Assembly: GCA_022457155.1 (NCBI GenBank)
Contig: JAJGOT010000259.1
Span: 395,001 to 459,000, forward strand
Length of the DNA stretch: 64,000 nucleotides
Source: Cladopsammia gracilis
Lineage: Eukaryota > Cnidaria > Anthozoa > Scleractinia > Dendrophylliidae
Reading direction: 5' to 3'
Shown here: one piece after another, positions 11,780 to 22,000 of the stretch
How positions within the stretch are numbered: the stretch's first letter is position 1
Layout of the letters: the number at the start of each line of letters is the position of its first letter
Position numbers and translations under genes: made by a program
The notes under the pieces: model-generated
The model's input: only the letters and a program-made list of their open reading frames with translations
Told to the model about the DNA's origin: nothing
Database searches by the model: none

Positions 11780-12640
11780 GACTCAAAAGTCGAACCACCT
11801 CTTGTACAGCATAATATAGAAGAAATTACTGCTCAGTAACTTTCATTTGAATGCTCTCACTATAGGATTTCATCAACAAAATCAAAAGTTACAACTACCT
11901 TGTACAGCATATTAATGTAGAGTACCAAAGGAAAGTATTGCTCAGTAGCTGTCATTTGATTGGTCACACTTTACTAGGAATTTATCCATCCCACAGACTC
12001 AAAAGTTCGAACCACATTGGGCAGCATAATAAACAGTACCACAGGAAAGTACTGCTCAATAGCTTTCATTTGAATGGTCACACTGTAGGATTTCATCCAC
12101 AGACTCAAAAGTTAGAACCGCCTTGTACAGCATAATAAACAGTACCACAGGAAAGTGCAGCTGAATAGCTCTCGTTTGAATGGTCACACTGTAGGATTTC
12201 ATTCACAGACTCAAAAGTTAGAACCGCCTTGTACCACAGAAAAGTACTGCTCCCCTAGCTTTCATTTGAATGGTCACACTGTAGGATTTCATCCACAGAC
12301 TCAAAAGTTAGAACCACCTTGTACAGCATAATAAACAGTACCACAGGAAAGTGCAGCTGAATAGCTCTCGTTTGAATGGTCACACTGTAGGATTTCATTC
12401 ACAGACTCAAAAGTTAGAACCGCCTTGTACCACAGAAAAGTACTGCTCCCCTAGCTTTCATTTGAATGGTCACACTGTAGGATTTCATCCACAGACTCTG
12501 GCAGACTGAAAAGTTTGAACCACCTTATACAACATAATAAATACACTCTGTATTTCATCCACAGACTCAAAAGTTACAACTACCTAGTACAGCATAATAT
12601 AGAGTATCAAAGGAAAGTACTGCTCAGTTGCTTTCATCGA
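11780..12640 (+). repeat. Array of 85-105 bp units upstream of copy 1
   Basis: About nine units share CATTTGAATGGTCACACTG, ATTTCATCCACAGACTC and AAAAGTTAGAACC. Two unit lengths alternate, giving a 190-bp higher-order repeat that occurs twice (about 12120-12310 and 12310-12500). The array starts about 1.1 kb upstream of exon 1. Confidence 0.85.
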
Positions 12641-12684
12641 TTACTTATTAAGATTTCTGCCAGACTCGTACTCAGAAGTTCGGC

Positions 12685-12965
12685 TACTTTATTTAATAGC
12701 GGAGCACTCGCCGGGCCGAAGGCCCGGCTGCGCAGCCCCATACTCATAGAACCAGGGGATAGAACCAATGCCCGTCTTTTTATAATGGTCATGGCTAGCA
12801 GAATGTTTCGCGGGCGCGCGTGTACCCGCCGCCGCCGTCGCGCAGGACTACAATAGCTCGCGGGCGCGTATGACGTCGCAAAACATGCGAGTACGACGTC
12901 ATATTGAAACCAAAGCGAGGCTTTGTTTTTTGCGCGGTTACAAGGCCGAATGTCACGTCAGCTAG
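12685..12965. other. GC-rich, CpG-dense block in the unit 1 spacer
   Basis: Contains GCCGGGCCGAAGGCCCGGC, GCGGGCGCGCG, CCGCCGCCGTCGCG and several CRE-like half sites (TGACGT at 12868 and 12952, CGACGTCA at 12895). It could be a promoter-like island about 2.1 kb 5' of exon 1, or just part of a repeat. Matching blocks are at about 32527-32807 and 52317-52598. No start site can be placed. Confidence 0.35.
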
Positions 12966-13072
12966 AAAAACATTTGACGTTTTGCTGTGAATTTACTAAG
13001 AGGAGAAAACCGTTTTAAAGGCGTTATTTCCCTGAATATTTCGCGGTTTGCTACTCGAGACAAGGATTCTAA

Positions 13073-14011
13073 TTAACCCTATTCAGACTGGGCTTTTTTA
13101 GGCAATCTGTGACTGGGGGGGGGGCTCCTCGGACCCCCTCTATATCTCTGGAACCAGTAAGGCTAGGACCATGAAATTTTCACACAATGTTCACCTCCAT
13201 ACAAGGAAACCTCACACCCAGTTTTGACCTGCCACACCCAATTATGACGTCACAATAACGTCATTTTTTGTTTTTCCGACGTTTCTTTGATATTTTTTTA
13301 TCCAGATGCTTAAAATATCAAATATAACTGTAAAATCATCTCTTTAATATTACAACATAATAAATACAAACAAGGACACACTTGTAAAGCGAGAAAAAGC
13401 AATAAAAAGCGATAAAACTATAATTTTGAAATTATTGTCCGCCATCTTGGATCCGCCATCTTGGATCCGCCATCTTGGATTTTCCTTTTTTTTTGTTTAC
13501 ATTAAAATTTAAAAAATATCTAAAAGAGAAAAGGATCAGAATGTATAAAACACGTATCAAACTAATGTCTATTATCCAAACAATGAACTTAGAAGCGTTA
13601 TTTAATAAATAGTACAAAATGTTTGTCTATAAGTAAAAGAGAGCAAAAATTTACCTACCCCTCCCCCCCCCAAATATTTGGTGTTAAAATTTTTTGATGT
13701 CTTTCAAGAACTAGTCCCAAGAAAAAACTATTCTAACAAGAAAATGCACTATAAGTCAAAGAACAAGATCTTAAAATAAAAAATTCACCATATTTTAATA
13801 TTTTGAAAACCTATGTGTCAAAAACCGGTTGCCATGGCAACATGGTTAATCACACTGACATGTTATGGATACCAAAATGTCCCTAGATAAAATCTATGAA
13901 AAGGTAGAAAATTTCAGCCACATAGCTATTTCGGTGTAAGAGTTATCACAATTTTACTGGAGGGGGGGTTCGAAAAGCCCCCCCCCCCTCCCCCAGTCTG
14001 AATAGGGTTAA
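13073..14011. mobile_element. piggyBac-like non-autonomous element with TTAA ends, unit 1 spacer
   Basis: Begins TTAACCCTATTCAGACTGGG and ends with the complement CCCAGTCTGAATAGGGTTAA. TTAA target duplication plus a terminal repeat starting CCC is the piggyBac signature. The 930-bp interior has no transposase. It holds poly-G/poly-C stretches beside the ends and three CCGCCATCTTGGAT boxes near 13440. Confidence 0.75.
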
Positions 14012-14847
14012 GAGATACTCAGAAGCCGCTTTAGTGGAAAAAGACGAGCTTTCAGGGATAAAATCTTGCTTCGAGGAACTTCATGTATTACGTTTTTATC
14101 AATGTGGGAGATGTTTGTTTTTTACGGATTTCAGAACCAGAAGCGGAGATTTGAATTGCCAAGCAAGCGAGGGACTTAAAGGTAAAACAGATTACATTTT
14201 TCGATGGGAATTTATCTTGATATCAATCTGTGATTGACTTTTTCTTTGTGTTCTCGTTAGTTTTGGAGAATTGTTTATAAACGTGTAGCTTAAATTCAGT
14301 TGTTCAGTTGTATTAATTTCTTGAATTTCATCGAAGACACGGTTCGGCCTCGATGCGATATAAATGGTACGCGTTTTGCTTTTAAACATAAACTAATGGA
14401 GATTTGAATAAATTTTTTCCAAAGAAGATTGTGTTGTCCATTTTTATGTGTTTGTTCATTCATTACATAGATTGAAAAGCGATTTTATGTAAACAAAACA
14501 AGACTTAGATTTTATACTCGCGTCGCCTTATGCAAATATGTTTGTATATTTTTGCAAGTTTGATTTCCAAATCAGTTTCTCGGGCATTTTTTTCCAAGCA
14601 ACAACTGTATTTTAGTAATAGTTATTCTAGACGGAGAAAAAGTTGTTTTTGTGAACTTTTGTACGGTCTAAATGTACTGAGCAGACGGTCGGGTGATACT
14701 GTTTTTGAGAATTGCTAAAATTGAAAAATAGCCCGGTCGGTCGTCAATCTTAATTCTTGTGTTTCCGACCTTTCACCTAAGTTAAGTTTCATCTTAGTTA
14801 AGCTTGTTCAGAGGGTCTTCAGAAAAATGGCACAACTGTTCGTCTTT
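14012..14847. other. Spacer between piggyBac-like element and GCG repeats, no gene seen
   Basis: Only short open frames without recognisable domains. The text reads as unique AT-rich DNA conserved between units. Confidence 0.5.
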
Positions 14848-15178
14848 CAGAGAAAAAGCCTGTGAGTATTTGGGGCGCGAGCGAAGCGCGAAGAAAGAGC
14901 GTGGAAATGCGCGCGGAGCGTGAAGCGCGAAGGGAATCCTCCCATCCCCTCCCGTTTCTAGCGCCTGCCACGCAGGCTATCAGAGAAATGGCACAATCCG
15001 TTCGGCTTTCAGAAAAATAGCCTACGAGTATTTGGGGCGCAAGCGAAGCGCGAGGAGAGAAGGTGGAGATGCCCGCGGAGCGCGGATCGTGGAGCGCGAA
15101 GGGAATCCTCCCTTCCCCTCCCGTTTCTAGCGCCTGCCACGCAGGCGATTAGAGAAACGGCACAATCCGTTCGGCTTT
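14848..15178. repeat. Two GCG-rich repeat units (AGCGAAGCGCGAG), unit 1
   Basis: Two units of about 150-170 bp, each running from TATTTGGGGCGC through AGCGAAGCGCGA and CTAGCGCCTGCC to CACAATCCGTTCGGC. Equivalents are at 34686-35016 and 54479-54809. Confidence 0.75.
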
Positions 15179-15184
15179 CAGTAT

Positions 15185-15467
15185 AATTGGGGTTTTCACT
15201 TACGTCATATCGAAATTCAGAACCATTAAACAACAGTTTTCGATTCCAAAATGTTTATGGAATTGTAGAGATTCGTTCAAGAGTTATAGGCGAACGAGTA
15301 TTAGACATTTTTGGTAAGAAATGTGTGGAGCGGTCATCTTGGTGCCCCACTCAGGGGCACCAAGTATCCACAAGTATCTGGTATCCACATACCATCTAAG
15401 AAACAGCTTTGTAGGATGTGTACTTTAGAATTTTATATTTTTATGACGTCATGTGCAAACCCCAATA
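15185..15467. mobile_element. 283-bp inverted-repeat element splitting the GCG repeats, unit 1
   Basis: Starts ATTGGGGTTTTCACTTACGT and ends ATGACGTCATGTGCAAACCC, imperfect inverted repeats centred on an AAACCCCAAT/ATTGGGGTTT end. Equivalents are at 35023-35305 and 54816-55098. Confidence 0.55.
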
Positions 15468-15630
15468 GCCTGCTAGTATTTGGGGCGCAAGCGAAGCGCG
15501 AGGGGAGAGCGTGGAGACGCCCGCGGACCGCGGATCGTGGAGCGCGAAGGTAATCCTACCTTCCTTCCCGTTTTTCGCGCCTGCCGCGCACGCGATTAGA
15601 GAAATGGCACAATCTGTTCGGCCTTCAGAG
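15464..15630. repeat. Third GCG-rich repeat unit, unit 1
   Basis: The same unit as at 14848-15178, separated from them by an inserted inverted-repeat element. Equivalents start at about 35302 and 55095. The unit 3 version has lost a G pair (CCCGCGACCGCGG). Confidence 0.7.
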
Positions 15631-16007
15631 TTTTCGAAGCGAGTAAGAGTTCCGGATTAACAGGATCGAGATTTTTAGGATATTTCCGAAGAACACCCCG
15701 TCATTTTTATATGTGAGCACCCATTTCATTTCCCCCCCCCCCTCCCGGGGAATACCTAACAACTGGGAAAAATACGAAGCGATACTCAATGATTTTACTT
15801 CACTTAGCAAAAATACCTTGTACTTATGCTTAGCCTTTTTTTTCTATGTATAAATTCATATTAAATATAGAAGCAGTTCCTCTGGTATTTTTAAAAATAA
15901 CAAGTTTTATTTAAAAATAACAAGTTGTTATCGCGTTTTGGCCATATATTAATATATTTTTAGGCAAATCTACTTATTAGCTCTACAGATTGCGTTCGTG
16001 CCTTAAG

Positions 16008-16201
16008 GGACGATTCGCAACGACGATTTTTAGCGCAACATGGGTGCGCGGACGATTTTCTTCGCAATTTTTACGTTGCGAAGTGTTTGAATCAGCTTCA
16101 AAAACTTGCAACGCAAAAACCAAATTTTACCGGTCAAGTTGTTTCGTGTAACATACCTGTCGTTAATTTTGTTGCGCAAAAATCGTCGTGCGAATCGTCC
16201 C
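16008..16201. mobile_element. 194-bp inverted-repeat element, unit 1 spacer
   Basis: GGGACGATTCGCA..CGACGATTTTT at the left and AAAAATCGTCGTGCGAATCGTCCC at the right (one arm given in part) form terminal inverted repeats of about 30 bp. There is no coding potential. Confidence 0.7.
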
Positions 16202-16269
16202 GTTTAACAGCCTTTATGTCTATCTGCTACTTTTAAAATATTTTAGCCGCACGTTTATAATAGAATAGA

Positions 16270-16366
16270 AAATGAGGCGCATGTGCAAAAGTGATAAACA
16301 TGCAGATAGTCGCATGCGGGCGAACCTTTGTTTAGTTATTGCTTCATTGGTATATGCGCCTCATTT
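16270..16366. mobile_element. 97-bp element with AAATGAGGCGCAT ends, unit 1
   Basis: A 13-bp terminal inverted repeat (AAATGAGGCGCAT and ATGCGCCTCATTT). It repeats at 36106-36202 and 55898-55994. Short and non-coding. Confidence 0.5.
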
Positions 16367-16539
16367 ACAAACCGCGCTACTTGAAGCCGGATAACTTAAA
16401 AAGGTATGACCAGGGACGTTTTAAGAGGTAGCGGGGAGAGGGCTTCATTCAACAACCTCGATAATTTAAAATCTAGTCTAACAGCATTCAGAGTATATAC
16501 GACTACATATGAGAAAGCCAAAACATATTACTATGCCAA

Positions 16540-16658
16540 CTAAAAGAAATACACCATAACAGCAATAAAAGCAGCAATCGAACCCGACCCTTTGTCCCTT
16601 ACTTCGCCGTCGTTATTGAAGCTAGTCGTGATATTTCCGCTTCCAGGAGCTCTTGTAC
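16540..16658 (-). pseudogene. Duplicate terminal exon with GPI-like tail, acceptor mutated (unit 1)
   Basis: Read at phase 1 this 119-nt segment gives GTRAPGSGNI, the same ten residues that open exon 13. It continues TTSFNNDGEVRDKGSGS and a hydrophobic end AAFIAVMVYFF before TAG. A small-residue site plus a short hydrophobic terminus with no cytoplasmic tail resembles a GPI-anchor signal. The bases differ from exon 13 by several silent changes, so it is an old duplicate once under selection. The acceptor reads CTGCGG where CTGCAG is needed, so canonical splicing is not possible. It sits 1.4 kb beyond exon 13 of copy 2. Confidence 0.6.
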
Positions 16659-16662
16659 CCGC

Positions 16663-17443
16663 AGATTAACAACAACAACAACAATAAGCTCAGTGTATCG
16701 GCATGACTATAAATCGTTACAGTATTGTAAAAGCGTAAGATTACATAGACTTCAAAGTTAACAAACAAACATACAAAGATAATCAAACAGATTACAATGA
16801 ATTAAATCTGGGCCCGTTTCTCGAAAATCCCGGTAATTTTTCGGGTCCGAAGCCAAATATTGAAATCAAAATCTAAAGAATAAAAGCGCGGGTCCTAGCG
16901 AACAAACCAGTCCATTTTGTTTTGCTAACTGATAGTTTTCTGGTACCATGACTGCACTCACTGCAGTCAGAATCAATCGGTATTAAGCTGACTTCTCTAC
17001 GTCAGATCATCGTGTAATTTCTACCACCAACTGGTTTTGAATTGAAGTTTGGCAAGACGTATTTTCTGGAAAATCGATATTACCATGACGACGATAAACA
17101 AGAATCTTCAAAATATCTCAAAGTGAAAGTTTGCAAGATCAAGATTTCGATTTTGGAATTACTTCAAGATAGTGTCAAAATGTAATTTTCATTTACTTTC
17201 TCTTTGTGGAATGCAACATTACATTAAAACACAGTTAAACCTTAGGAAATATAATGTAACGCGTCTTGAGTTTGTCTGGCATCAATTTGTCACTGGTGCT
17301 GCAGGGGGAGGGGGAGGGGGTATTAAGGTATAATAGCGACGGGGAAGTGCAGTTGTTTGAAACTTGCGATCTGAGAACGTTTTTGCGTGGGTTAGAAATT
17401 TTGTGGTGACGATTTTTTGGGTGAAAGAGTCTGGTGAGGACCT
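16663..17443. other. Spacer 3' of the dead terminal exon, no gene seen
   Basis: Starts with a short (AAC)n run, then AT-rich sequence and a poly-G stretch near 17305 that varies between units. No coding or RNA gene is supported. Confidence 0.5.
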
Positions 17444-17960
17444 TTTTATGAATTAATTAATTAAATTAAAACTTTATTGAATCTCCCAATCAGGGTTTTT
17501 CAGACCCAACGTACATAAGCATATAAATAATTCATAAGGTAAGTGAAACATTGAATAAAAATGTCAAACGTTAAAATTGTGATAATAGCTAAAAACATCA
17601 AAAGGTAACTCTCGTAGCTAACAAGAAATGATTCGAAAAGGAATTCTCTAAGTTTCTTTTACATTTTGGGGTTAAGTTCTGGGCCTTTGAACTTTTTTAG
17701 GTCTGGTTTTAGCCTAACAGGACTTATCTTCGGGGACTAACAATTTGGCCTTATTCGGCCCTCTTCATTACTATTATAGCTATTTATAAATTAGTTGTAT
17801 TAGTTTATCATTAACTAACCACTCATATATTTTTTTGAAATTCAAATTTAAGGAGCTGTACGGTTATAGCTTTTTCCCTCAGTATAGCTTTGGCCCTGAG
17901 GAAGGCTAATTTTGCTAGCCGAAATGTTGGTCGCCAAATAAATCAGCCCATTTCGTTTGT
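17444..17960. other. Retroelement-like segment with hammerhead-like fold, unit 1
   Basis: An AT-rich block beginning TTAATTAATTAAATTAAAAC and ending CTGAGGAAGGCTA...TAGCCGAAATGTTGG. The CTGAnGA, stem, GAAA order at 17896-17924 resembles a hammerhead ribozyme core of the kind reported in Penelope-like elements. Equivalents end at about 37790 and 57572. No reverse transcriptase frame is seen. Confidence 0.4.
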
Positions 17961-18076
17961 CTTATTAGACTTCAAGTGACGTCTGGCTCGAGCATCTCTT
18001 GATTCATACTACTTGTGATCATTTTTCTACTTTTTTCACACTCTTTCACCTGATGGCCTTTCCGTGATGGATATCA

Positions 18077-18264
18077 CTAGCAACAGCTTATATCTTTCTT
18101 GTCAACCACTATGTGGAGGAAGATTGAAGTGATCATGACACAAGCCGCATATACTCCAACAGTAATACCAAAGATAGCCCCGCCCGACAAACCGCCTTCA
18201 TCATCATCAGCTTTGTCATCATCAGTTTTTGTCTGTATATTGCCGCTACCGGGAGCTCTTGTTC
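18077..18264 (-). CDS. Copy 2 exon 13 (transmembrane anchor, residues 1029-1090)
   Basis: Acceptor AACTGTAG opens GTRAPGSGNI, then an Asp-rich stalk (TDDDKADDDEGG), a hydrophobic helix of about 26 residues from GGAIFG to LHIVV, and a short tail DKKDISCC followed by TAG. The helix predicts a type I membrane protein. The terminal CC could be palmitoylated; that is inference. Confidence 0.87.
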
Positions 18265-18650
18265 CTACAGTTAAAAACGCCAAAAAAAAATGAAAGTACA
18301 ACTGAATTGAGTCTGTGGATGAAATCCTAAGCTTCCGAGGAGCTCTTTTACCTACAGGCCTAGGTAAAAACGCCAGAACAGACAAAGGACAACTGAATTG
18401 AGTCTGTGGATGAAATCCTAAGCTTCCGAGGAGCTCTTTTACCTACAGGCCTAGGTAAAAACGCCAGAACAGACAAAGTACAACTGAATTGAGTATGTGG
18501 ATGAAATCATTAGCTTCCGGTTGCTGTTGTACCTAAAAACATCAGAACAGTCGAGATGAATGGATGGGCGAAATAGAACTGAATTTAGACTGTGGATGAA
18601 ATCTCTAAGTATGACTACTTTAAAGGAATAGAATGTTACCTTCTGTGGTC

Positions 18651-18681
<31 letters not shown>

Positions 18682-19003
18682 TTTATATAGCGCTTATACA
18701 TCGCGGTTCTAAGCGCTTTACAATAACACCAGGAATAACAAAGAACCTAATGATAGCATTTGTCGCGAAGGGGAATTTGTCGTTTATCGGTGGTTGGGGA
18801 GGGGGGAGAACTCCCTTATATCAGCCATACGGGGACGTTCCGTTTGACAGGGTGTGGTTTCTGGGCTTTTGCCCAGAAAATCTTAGAGTAATTTTGTAAT
18901 TTTTTAATCTTTTAAACTTAGTTTTTAACCATTTTTATTTAACAGGGTCTCGCAGAATACCACTACAATAGTGAAGTGAGCTCCCTGTATAAAGGGAGCT
19001 GTA

Positions 19004-19049
<46 letters not shown>

Positions 19050-22000
19050 TATTTATTTAAAAAAAAATTATTATTATTATTATTATATAATTGTCGCGAG
19101 TCTGTCCTTAACAGGGTCTGAATCTGCCTAACAGAGTATGGTTGCACGGTTGTCGTCGTCAGTACATATTCAGCATTTAGCATTTCGAGATTGGAGACGT
19201 ATGCTTAATTGCAATTGCCAATACCGTCAACTCTGTCTAAGACGGACAATTATCTCAAGGTAACAGTGTCTCTTACCTTCTTTTCCTCCATAACACGAAT
19301 TGATATTTGCGCAGTATTTTTTGTTAAGTGGGGAGTCGTGTTTATCTCGTACGCACCAGTAACATCCCACGACTCCATCACAGGAATTTGAATCCAACTT
19401 TTTGTCGCACTGAGGGTCAAAGCACTTCTGTAAATCTTCCACTGAAGGATCGTTTACTTGTTCAGATGAGACCACAGTCGCTGCTACGGGACAAATGGAA
19501 ACGCTAACGAAAAGAAAGAGTGTTGTATAAACCCTTTATACCTCGGAAGTGATCATCACTAAATATCGCCATGAGAGGTCATGAGAATTGTGGATACGAT
19601 CACTAAAGATACCTTCCCTGATATTCTAACAACTTTTTTACCACAGTTGCCGCTAAACTCGCAATCTGATTGGTCGACGTGAGTGGTAAATGAGAGTCCA
19701 GACAACGGTGCTGACGCTAACATCACGTACACTTGAAAAACACCAATCAGATTGCGAGAAAGTTATAGACAACGCTTGCTCTTTCTTTGCTGTCACGTTT
19801 TGTAACAAAACTTCGATTTTTCCTTGTGTTTTTTTCTAAATATTGTTGTAAAAAACAAATTTCCACCGGTTTTCCGTGGTGTGGACTCTTATTTACCACG
19901 ATTTACGTCATCACATGGTCAAAATTTGTTGCTGACTCACTCGGCTGCGCCTCGTGAGTCCACAACATTTTGACCATGTGATGACGTAAATCGTGGTAAA
20001 TAAGAGTCCACACCACGGAAAACTGGTTTAAATTTGTTAACTCTACACTCTTCATTTAGAAAGATATGGGGACAAGGAAGGAGAATTTGTATTTTGATAT
20101 TTGGAACCAAAGGGTTAAGCACATGATTCAGTTACTACCAAGGTTCTTATAATTTGATCAATTCATATGGTAAGAAAATCTTTAAAAGAAAGAGACTGCT
20201 TAGTGATCGCGTTTGATGAGCAAGTTAGAACGACAACCCAAATTAATTGAAATTCATTGATTGGCATTGGCAGCCAATAGTCAACGAGAGAGAACCAACC
20301 AGACTTGCGCATTTCTAATGCACTCTATTAACAATTTAGAGTCTATTCACTTTTAGTCGGCTTGTTCTTAAGCATATCCTATCGCTCGCTCCCCCCCCCC
20401 CCCCCCACCCCAGAAGGAGCCTGTGCCTTGTGGTCGATCTTACAACAAAGTTTTTACTTAGAACTTACCTGCTTGCTGGAAACTCATTTCTGCAGTAATA
20501 AAATTCAAGCCGTGAGAGGCAAGGGCACTCGCAAGTCAATTCAGGTACATTCGAGCATTCTCTGTTGGCAGAGCCGCAAGTGATGCAAGATTTTGACTGA
20601 CATGAACTGTCAATTTTTTTGATACCTGAAAATATATAGGCAAGTTTATAATTACCTAGCATTTCTAGAGTCGTTATTAGAACCCTCATAGAGGAAAATG
20701 AATACAATGGTAATGCTAAAACGCGGTGATCAATTCCAAACTTCAAACGTCCCCCCTCCAGGTATACCCTGAGCATACCTTGGGTATTTGATTTTTTTCT
20801 GTGTCCAGGGGATTGGGTATTTGAACTTTGCCTGAGTGGAATAGATGGGGAATTTGAACCGCAAATGTCATGTTCTCAAAGTATAAATGTGATTCATTCT
20901 CAGACCACAGGAACATTCAGTAAATCCGAGTACATTGCCGACTACATTGCCACATAAAAGTGACAATTATAAAGATATTGACTGACATTTGTTTTTGGGA
21001 AGAAGCATTTCATCCGAGCTAGGGTAGGGCATGTGAATGCAATTTTGGCCCAAGGGGGCGGTAATTTGAACGAACCAATCTTCAAAAATTCGAATATTCC
21101 GGGAGTTACCTGGGAGGGGATGTTGAAGTTTCGAATTAATGGCTGATAAAATCAGCATTGTGTGAACCGAAAAATTCTCACCTAAAAACGCGTTACTTAC
21201 AGCCACACTAGAAATCTGGTACTGTTTACACCGCTGTCCAGTAGTCAGCGTGTTCACGCCTTGAAATGGAATACTCAGCTCATAAAAGTTCTCTGTGTTA
21301 ATTTTCTCCAAGTTTCTACATTGTTTTTTCACCAAATGTCCTTTCTGTATAAGGTCCTCTGCTATCTCTTTTTCTTTCGCGGTGATGTGGATGTACTCCA
21401 GTTTTTTCGCTGTGATGTCGGGTGTCAGGAAATCTTTGTGCATGATAAGAAATCCCGCTCCATCTAACACGAAACACTCGTAGTTGCTTTCTTTGCATTT
21501 TGGATATGTATCAGTCAGGAGTCTGAAAAGATAATAATTATATCAGTTATTTAGTCAGTAATAATGATCAGGGAGTATATCAGTAGTCTGTTAAGTGGGA
21601 TATTCCGAATAGTATGTTGTATCAAGTATGAGGTATGTTTAAATCCTGGATGATTCATAGCTTTACTTGTTTGTGTTAGTTCAGGCGGTGATGGTTAGCG
21701 CGATGGTCTAATGTGATATCTCGGATAAAGTTAGTCTTAAAAAAGACTGTACGTGTGATTGCTGATATGAAGTTCGACCACAGGAGTATCAGCAGTTGGT
21801 CGACTATTGGATACTATGGATACTACAGGGTTAATCCCAATACTCTAATCACGTGATCGTTTGTATATATATACCGCGGTATATACACGATATACCGCGG
21901 TACAGTATACCGCTTGTATATCGTTTATGGTGCTTATAATTAAGACGCTTACTTTTGAAAATACGACAAAGGGAAGTCCGCACCCATAACTCCAATCACG

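Larger units (their letters stand above)
1..19276. repeat. Tandem unit 1 of about 19.3 kb
   Basis: The unit is measured from the last base of exon 12 to the same base in the next unit. It contains copy 1 of the gene and the 7.4-kb spacer up to exon 13 of copy 2. It has the longest GAT tract (about 1.5 kb) and lacks three insertions (about 1.5 kb in total) found in the others. Confidence 0.95.

Noticed and set aside
11780..12640. Regular array that might suggest a CRISPR
   Set aside because: Units are 85-105 bp with variation spread throughout and no unique spacers, in a eukaryotic setting.
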